DNA of 19,374 nucleotides from JAABYT01 sp041581935 (GTDB lineage Bacteria; Pseudomonadota; Gammaproteobacteria; HK1): assembly GCA_041581935.1 (NCBI GenBank), contig JBFICP010000032.1:1-19374 (forward strand), given 5' to 3'. The notes under the pieces are model-generated. The model had not been told where the DNA came from, searched no databases, and was given only the letters and a program-made list of their open reading frames with translations. A program made the translations under genes and the position numbers. The stretch's first letter is position 1; each line of letters starts with the position of its first letter. Below, one piece after another: positions 15,775 through 19,374 of this stretch.

Positions 15775-16302
15775 TCAAAAGTCCGGATCCCAGTCCACCT
15801 CGATGCGCTGGGCCTCGGTGTCCACCGTGAGCACCACCTGCTCCAGGATGAACGGAATCAGCCGTTCGCGTTCACCGCTCACCACCAGCACATCGTTGGC
15901 ACCGGTCGACATGAGCCCGGTCACACGACCGAGCGATTCGCCGTGGCGCGTGACGACGCCGAGACCAATCAGGTCATTCCAGTAATACTCGCCATCGGCC
16001 AGCAGCGGCAACTGGTTGCGGGCGACGGCAATGTCGGCGCCGATGAGCGCGCGTGCCTGATCGCGATCGTCGACCGCCGCGAGCTTGGCCACCAGCCCCG
16101 AGCCGTGCCGCCTGCCCGCCTGCAGCGCGTGACTGCTCCAGCCGCACGCGGTCTTCAGCTGCCAGGGCGAGTAGCCGAGCAGCTGCTCCGCGGGCTCGCA
16201 GTCCGAGCGCACTCGCAGCCAGCCGCGCACGCCGTAGGCGCCGCTCACCCGCCCCATGGTCACGTGCTCTGACAAATTCGCTGTCCGGACTGGTCGATGC
16301 AC
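15775..16302 (-). CDS. rimM: Ribosome maturation factor RimM
   Basis: RimM assists late maturation of the 30S head and binds ribosomal protein S19. The 175-residue product has the N-terminal RimM domain with GRVSGAYGVRGW (17-28) and a C-terminal PRC-barrel domain with EYYWNDLIG, STGANDVLVV and LIPFILEQVV, ending in DWDPDF. The ATG at 16302 gives a normal length. A GTG at residue 14 and an ATG at residue 16 are in frame, but neither has a better ribosome site, so the first few residues are uncertain. It lies 36 bp after rpsP and 35 bp before trmD. Confidence 0.95.
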   Translation of the reverse strand: MHRPVRTANLSEHVTMGRVSGAYGVRGWLRVRSDCEPAEQLLGYSPWQLKTACGWSSHALQAGRRHGSGLVAKLAAVDDRDQARALIGADIAVARNQLPLLADGEYYWNDLIGLGVVTRHGESLGRVTGLMSTGANDVLVVSGERERLIPFILEQVVLTVDTEAQRIEVDWDPDF

Positions 16303-16338
16303 GCCGGCGGTCGCGCGCCGCCCGGGGGAACCCGGAAT

Positions 16339-16590
16339 CTAGGCGCCGGCGGCGGCCTCCTGATTCAGGAGCTTGACGACGGCGCTGCTCGCCCTGGCGC
16401 CCTGGGATGTCCAGTACGCGACCCGGTCGCGGTCGATGCGCAGCTTTTCCTCCCGATCGGTGGCGATCGGGTTGTAGAAGCCGAGCCGCTCGATGAAGCG
16501 ACCGTCGCGGCTTGCGCGGCTATCGGTTACGACCACGTGGTAAAAAGGGCGCTTCTTGGCGCCCGCCCGGGCAAGTCGAATGCTGACCAT
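16339..16590 (-). CDS. rpsP: 30S ribosomal protein S16
   Basis: S16 is a small 30S assembly protein. The product has 83 residues, the usual length, starting MVSIRLARAGAKKRPFYHVV and containing DSRASRDGRFIERLGFYNP. The ATG at 16590 is chosen because the family begins at this residue; a longer in-frame reading from 16638 would add 16 residues not seen in the family. AAAGGA lies about 13 bases upstream, slightly far. It is the first gene of the rpsP-rimM-trmD-rplS block and has its own promoter in the 159-bp gap after ffh. Confidence 0.96.
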   Translation of the reverse strand: MVSIRLARAGAKKRPFYHVVVTDSRASRDGRFIERLGFYNPIATDREEKLRIDRDRVAYWTSQGARASSAVVKLLNQEAAAGA

Positions 16591-16613
16591 GTGTTCTCGG
16601 CTGTCCTTTGAGC

Positions 16614-16627
16614 GGCATCGCGATGCC
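16614..16627. other. Perfect 14-bp palindrome in the rpsP leader
   Basis: GGCATCGCGATGCC is a perfect inverted repeat about 25 bases before the rpsP start, and a second palindrome, TGACGTCA, lies at 16630-16637. Both are downstream of the predicted promoter, so both would be in the 5' leader of the ribosomal operon mRNA. They may be a dyad operator, an RNA hairpin, or chance. Confidence 0.5.
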
Positions 16628-16704
16628 GATGACGTCAACCATCGCCCCCGAGTCTGCGGCCATCAGCGGGCACCGCGGGTCCTGGGGGCCGGTAAAAACG
16701 CGTC

Positions 16705-16734
16705 ATTCTACGCCTTCCTCGGCGCCGATGTAAA
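16705..16734 (-). promoter_or_regulatory. Predicted sigma70 promoter of the rpsP-rimM-trmD-rplS operon
   Basis: Reading the minus strand, TTTACA (plus-strand 16729-16734), an 18-base spacer and TAGAAT (16705-16710) each match the consensus at 5 of 6 positions. The start point would be near 16698, giving a leader of about 107 bases before rpsP. The site lies just after the ffh stop. Confidence 0.7.
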
Positions 16735-16749
16735 TTCGCCCGGGCGGCC

Positions 16750-18111
16750 TCAGCCAGGCATTCCCGGCGGCCTTCCACCCTTCATGCCCTGCATGAGACG
16801 CGCCAGTCCGCCCTTTTTCTTCATGCGCTTCATCATCTTCTGCATCTGCGTGAACTGCTTGAGCAGCCGGTTCACGTCTTGGACCCGGTTGCCGGAGCCG
16901 GCCGCGATGCGCCGTTTCCTGGAACCCTTGATGATGGCCGGGTGGCGCCGCTCCTGGCGGGTCATGGAGCCGATGATGGCGTGCATGCGCTTGAGTTCGC
17001 GGTCGCCGGTGCCGGCGTCGGCGCCCGGCGGCAGCGCCGCGCCCCCGGGGAGCTTGTCGAGCAACGCCGCCATGCCGCCCATCTCGCGCATCTGATCGAG
17101 TTGCTCGGCGAAGTCTTCGAGATCGAAGCCCTTGCCCTTGCTGATCTTCTTGACAAGCTTTTCAGCCTTGTCCCGGTCGACTTTCTGCTCGGCCTCCTCG
17201 ATAAGGCTCAAGACATCACCCATGCCGAGAATGCGCGAGGCCATGCGCTCGGGGTGAAAGGCCTGCAAGGCGTCGGTTTTCTCACCCACGCCGATGAACT
17301 TGAGCGGCTTGCCGGTAACCTGGCGCACGGAAAGCGCGGCACCGCCGCGGGCATCGCCGTCGGCCTTGGTGAGAATGATGCCGGAGAGCGGCAGCGCCTC
17401 GTCGAAGGCCTTTGCGACGGTGGCGGCATCCTGGCCGCTCATGCTGTCGACCACGAACAGCGTCTCCACCGGCGAGGCCGCGGCATGCACCCGGCGCACC
17501 TCGGCCATCATCTCCGAGTCGACATGCAGGCGCCCGGCGGTATCGAGAATCACCACGTCGTAGAACTGACGACGCGCCTCGGCGATGGCGGCCACGGCGA
17601 TGGCGGCCGGGTCCTGAGACGCATCGGAGGGAAAGAATATCGCACCAACGTCCCGGGCCAGTGTCTCGAGCTGCTTGATGGCCGCTGGCCGATGCACGTC
17701 GCAGCTTGCCACCAGCACCGCCTTGGTGCCATTTTCCATGAGCCAACGCGCGAGCTTGGCCACCGTGGTGGTCTTGCCCGCGCCCTGAAGCCCCGCCACC
17801 AACAGCACCGCCGGTGGCGCCACACGCAGATTGAGGGCCTCGTTGGCGGCTCCCATGAGCGTGGTGAGCTCGTCGCGCACGATGCGGATGACTTCCTGAC
17901 CCGGCGAAAGGCTGGTGAGAACGTCCTGGCCCACGGCGCGCGCGCGCACCCGCTCGATGAAGTCGCGAACAACCGGCAGCGCGACGTCGGCTTCGAGAAG
18001 CGCCATGCGCACTTCGCGAAGCGCATCGGTGATATTGCTCTCGGTGAGCCGGCCGCGACCGCGCAGCTGCGACAGGGTTTTGGCGAGCCGGTCGGTCAGA
18101 TTCTCGAACAC
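16750..18111 (-). CDS. ffh: Signal recognition particle protein Ffh (SRP54)
   Basis: Ffh binds 4.5S RNA and signal sequences of nascent inner-membrane proteins and docks on FtsY. The 453-residue protein has the N domain (1-95), then the GTPase with G1 GLQGAGKTTT (107-116), DVHRPAAIKQL, G3 DTAGRL (190-195), G4 TKAD (248-251) and DARGGAALS, and a methionine-rich M domain (about 320-453) ending with MQKMMKRMKKKGGLARLMQG. The length matches the family. The start is GTG at 18111, supported by GGAGGA (plus-strand 18120-18125) eight bases upstream. It is divergent from the ypjD-like gene across 137 bp and is followed by the rpsP operon, a common gammaproteobacterial order. Confidence 0.97.
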   Translation of the reverse strand: MFENLTDRLAKTLSQLRGRGRLTESNITDALREVRMALLEADVALPVVRDFIERVRARAVGQDVLTSLSPGQEVIRIVRDELTTLMGAANEALNLRVAPPAVLLVAGLQGAGKTTTVAKLARWLMENGTKAVLVASCDVHRPAAIKQLETLARDVGAIFFPSDASQDPAAIAVAAIAEARRQFYDVVILDTAGRLHVDSEMMAEVRRVHAAASPVETLFVVDSMSGQDAATVAKAFDEALPLSGIILTKADGDARGGAALSVRQVTGKPLKFIGVGEKTDALQAFHPERMASRILGMGDVLSLIEEAEQKVDRDKAEKLVKKISKGKGFDLEDFAEQLDQMREMGGMAALLDKLPGGAALPPGADAGTGDRELKRMHAIIGSMTRQERRHPAIIKGSRKRRIAAGSGNRVQDVNRLLKQFTQMQKMMKRMKKKGGLARLMQGMKGGRPPGMPG

Positions 18112-18248
18112 CGTGGTTTTCCTCCGGGGTCAAGCGGGTGAACGCTGAATCTTAGCAATCGGCACGAGGTCTGTGGGCCCGATCGGCGCTTGCGTGCCCT
18201 ACCGAGAGCATGCTTTGCCCGTCCTGCGAATGTTGGCATCATGCCGCC

Positions 18249-19079
18249 ATGCAATCCTGGAACCTGGCTCTGACGCTTGCCAGCGTCGCTTCGTACGTCA
18301 CCGCCACGGTGGTGCTGGGCCGGCGTGTGTCGAGCTGGCAGGGCACCATGGAGGGAGCGACACCGAAGCTGCCCATGATCGCGTTCCTGGCGGTCGCGCT
18401 CCACGGCATGCTGCTCTATGCCGGCGTCGTCGTCGACGGTGGCCTGCGCCTCGGCGTTTTCGACGCCGCGTCGCTCGTCGTTTGGGTAGCCGCGCTGGTG
18501 CTACTGCTCGGGGCCCTGCGCCGACCTCTGGACAATCTCGGCCTGCTGGTGCTGCCGCTCGCCGCCCTGCTGCTCGTGGCGAGCGTGATCTGGCCGGACA
18601 CGCGCCCCGTGAGCAGCGAGCACAATCTGGGCACCGAGGTTCACATCCTGGTATCGATCCTGGCTTTCGCCGTGCTCACCATCGCCGCCTGCCAGTCACT
18701 GTTGCTCGCCTTCCAGGACTACCGCCTGAGGCACAAGCGACCCGGGGGCCTCATGCACATCCTGCCACCGCTGAAAATACAGGAAGAGCTGCTTTTTCAG
18801 CTCATCGGGCTCGGGTTTTTCCTGCTTACTCTGAGCCTCACCACAGGTGTCGCCTTTGTCGCCGACATGCTCGCCCAGCACCTGGCGCACAAGACCGTGC
18901 TGTCGGTGATTGCCTGGGTCATGTTCGGCGTGCTGCTGTGGGGTCGCTGGCGCCACGGCTGGCGCGGGCGCACCGCGGTGCGCCTGAGCCTCGCCGGTTT
19001 CGCCGTCCTCGGGCTCGCCTATTTCGGCAGCAAGCTGGTGCTGGAGATCATCCTCGAGCGCCATTGGTTCGCAGGTTGA
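18249..19079 (+). CDS. ypjD: YpjD/CcsA-like inner membrane protein
   Basis: This 276-residue protein has about eight transmembrane helices (near 3-24, 41-62, 75-91, 97-114, 131-155, 183-204, 215-232, 246-266). It belongs to the cytochrome c assembly (CcsA/CcmC-like) superfamily; histidines H52, H132 and H214 in or near helices are candidate haem-contacting residues by analogy. YpjD members are typically encoded next to ffh, as here. The family role is not well defined, and a direct part in cytochrome c assembly is unproven. ATG 18249 is chosen because it begins right at the first helix as in relatives; an in-frame ATG at 18210 would add a 13-residue Cys/His-containing leader. Neither has a good ribosome site. 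An 11-bp inverted repeat GGCATCATGCC (18235-18245) lies just before the start. Confidence 0.88.
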   Translation: MQSWNLALTLASVASYVTATVVLGRRVSSWQGTMEGATPKLPMIAFLAVALHGMLLYAGVVVDGGLRLGVFDAASLVVWVAALVLLLGALRRPLDNLGLLVLPLAALLLVASVIWPDTRPVSSEHNLGTEVHILVSILAFAVLTIAACQSLLLAFQDYRLRHKRPGGLMHILPPLKIQEELLFQLIGLGFFLLTLSLTTGVAFVADMLAQHLAHKTVLSVIAWVMFGVLLWGRWRHGWRGRTAVRLSLAGFAVLGLAYFGSKLVLEIILERHWFAG

Positions 19080-19158
19080 CACTGCGCGCGTCGAGACGCG
19101 TGCAGGCGGTGCGCGCCGCCGGGCCGAGTGCAACCAAGCCCGACCCGTACCCGACCTA

Positions 19159-19374
19159 TCACTCTCCGGCGTCGACCCACTGACGGTAATCGGCGAGCGT
19201 GCCCTCGTCCGGCGGATACAGCCCGACGACGCTTGCACCCTCGGCGACGCGTTGCTGCACGAACCGCTCGAATCGCTCCTGCTCGATGCCCGCCTCGGCG
19301 ACCTCCGCCGCCATGGATGCCGGGATCACGACCGCGCCGTCGTTGTCGCACACCATCACGTCACCCGGGCATAC
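19159..19374 (-). CDS. RraA-family protein, C-terminal fragment (5' end outside window)
   Basis: The minus-strand frame is open to the window edge and gives 71 C-terminal residues. The visible part contains CPGDVMVCDNDGAVVIP, the strand-turn-strand typical of the RraA / 4-hydroxy-4-methyl-2-oxoglutarate aldolase fold. A helix follows (about AEVAEAGIEQERFERFVQQR), then the tail GLYPPDEGTLADYRQW seen in the aldolase/demethylmenaquinone methyltransferase-like group. The substrate-binding and metal residues lie upstream and cannot be judged. It is convergent with the ypjD-like gene, with 79 bp between. A metabolic lyase is more likely than an RNase E regulator because of the GLYPP tail, but this is a weak preference. 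Confidence 0.8.
   Translation of the reverse strand, partial: VCPGDVMVCDNDGAVVIPASMAAEVAEAGIEQERFERFVQQRVAEGASVVGLYPPDEGTLADYRQWVDAGE

Noticed and set aside
16879..18141. Long plus-strand open frame opposite ffh
   Set aside because: It lies entirely antisense to a fully recognisable ffh, and its composition (His/Gly/Arg-rich) is typical of a shadow frame.
19080..19158. Terminator between the ypjD-like gene and the rraA-family gene
   Set aside because: A short CGCGTC/GACGCG inverted repeat is present, but the loop is only two bases and no T-run follows in either direction.

Overview
This window is GC-rich bacterial DNA from the chromosome of a gammaproteobacterium. The evidence is the intact ffh–rpsP–rimM–trmD–rplS block, a ypjD-like gene divergent from ffh, a xerD/dsbC neighbourhood and Shine-Dalgarno-led genes. 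The lineage is probably environmental and of the Chromatiales/Woeseiales type, but the genus cannot be told from the sequence. No tRNA, rRNA, CRISPR array, insertion sequence or phage gene was seen.

Region A (1-7964, + strand) looks like a surface-sensing or adhesion signalling cluster. It begins inside a very large repeat protein: Calx-beta-like repeats, three CSPG/cadherin-like repeats, one cadherin domain, a Pro/Asp-Pro/Gly linker, a hydrophobic C-terminal anchor and an acidic tail. Next comes a membrane hybrid histidine kinase (two TM segments, PAS, HisKA, HATPase, receiver) ending in two near-identical HPt domains. Last is a soluble receiver-GGDEF-EAL protein that can make and/or break c-di-GMP. 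The likely chain is: extracellular repeat protein, kinase, multi-step phosphorelay, response regulator, c-di-GMP.

Region B (7961-9326, - strand) holds a DsbC-family periplasmic disulfide isomerase, a 51-residue two-helix membrane protein and a VOC-fold (glyoxalase-type) protein, probably one transcription unit read dsbC to VOC. The VOC stop codon and the stop codon of the GGDEF-EAL gene overlap in a CTAG.

Region C (9484-11277, + strand) is a lone GspE/PilB-type secretion ATPase with its own sigma70-like promoter, lying between dsbC and xerD.

Region D (11306-14507, - strand) is a tightly packed unit: a secreted helical-repeat (TPR-like) protein of unknown function, an Ogt/MGMT-type methyltransferase, and the recombinase XerD, whose start overlaps the ogt stop. 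A short stretch with two copies of a GGGGATAGGC motif separates it from region E.

Region E (14609-18111, - strand) is the conserved translation/secretion block: ffh, then rpsP-rimM-trmD-rplS behind a clear promoter. Divergent from ffh is a YpjD/CcsA-like membrane protein (18249-19079, +). The window closes with the C-terminal part of an RraA-family protein (- strand) running off the end.

The ordinary parts are regions D and E. The parts most worth a second look are the adhesin-kinase-cyclase cluster, the duplicated HPt, the unusual GGDEF insertion, the displaced secretion ATPase, the tiny membrane protein and the secreted TPR-like protein.
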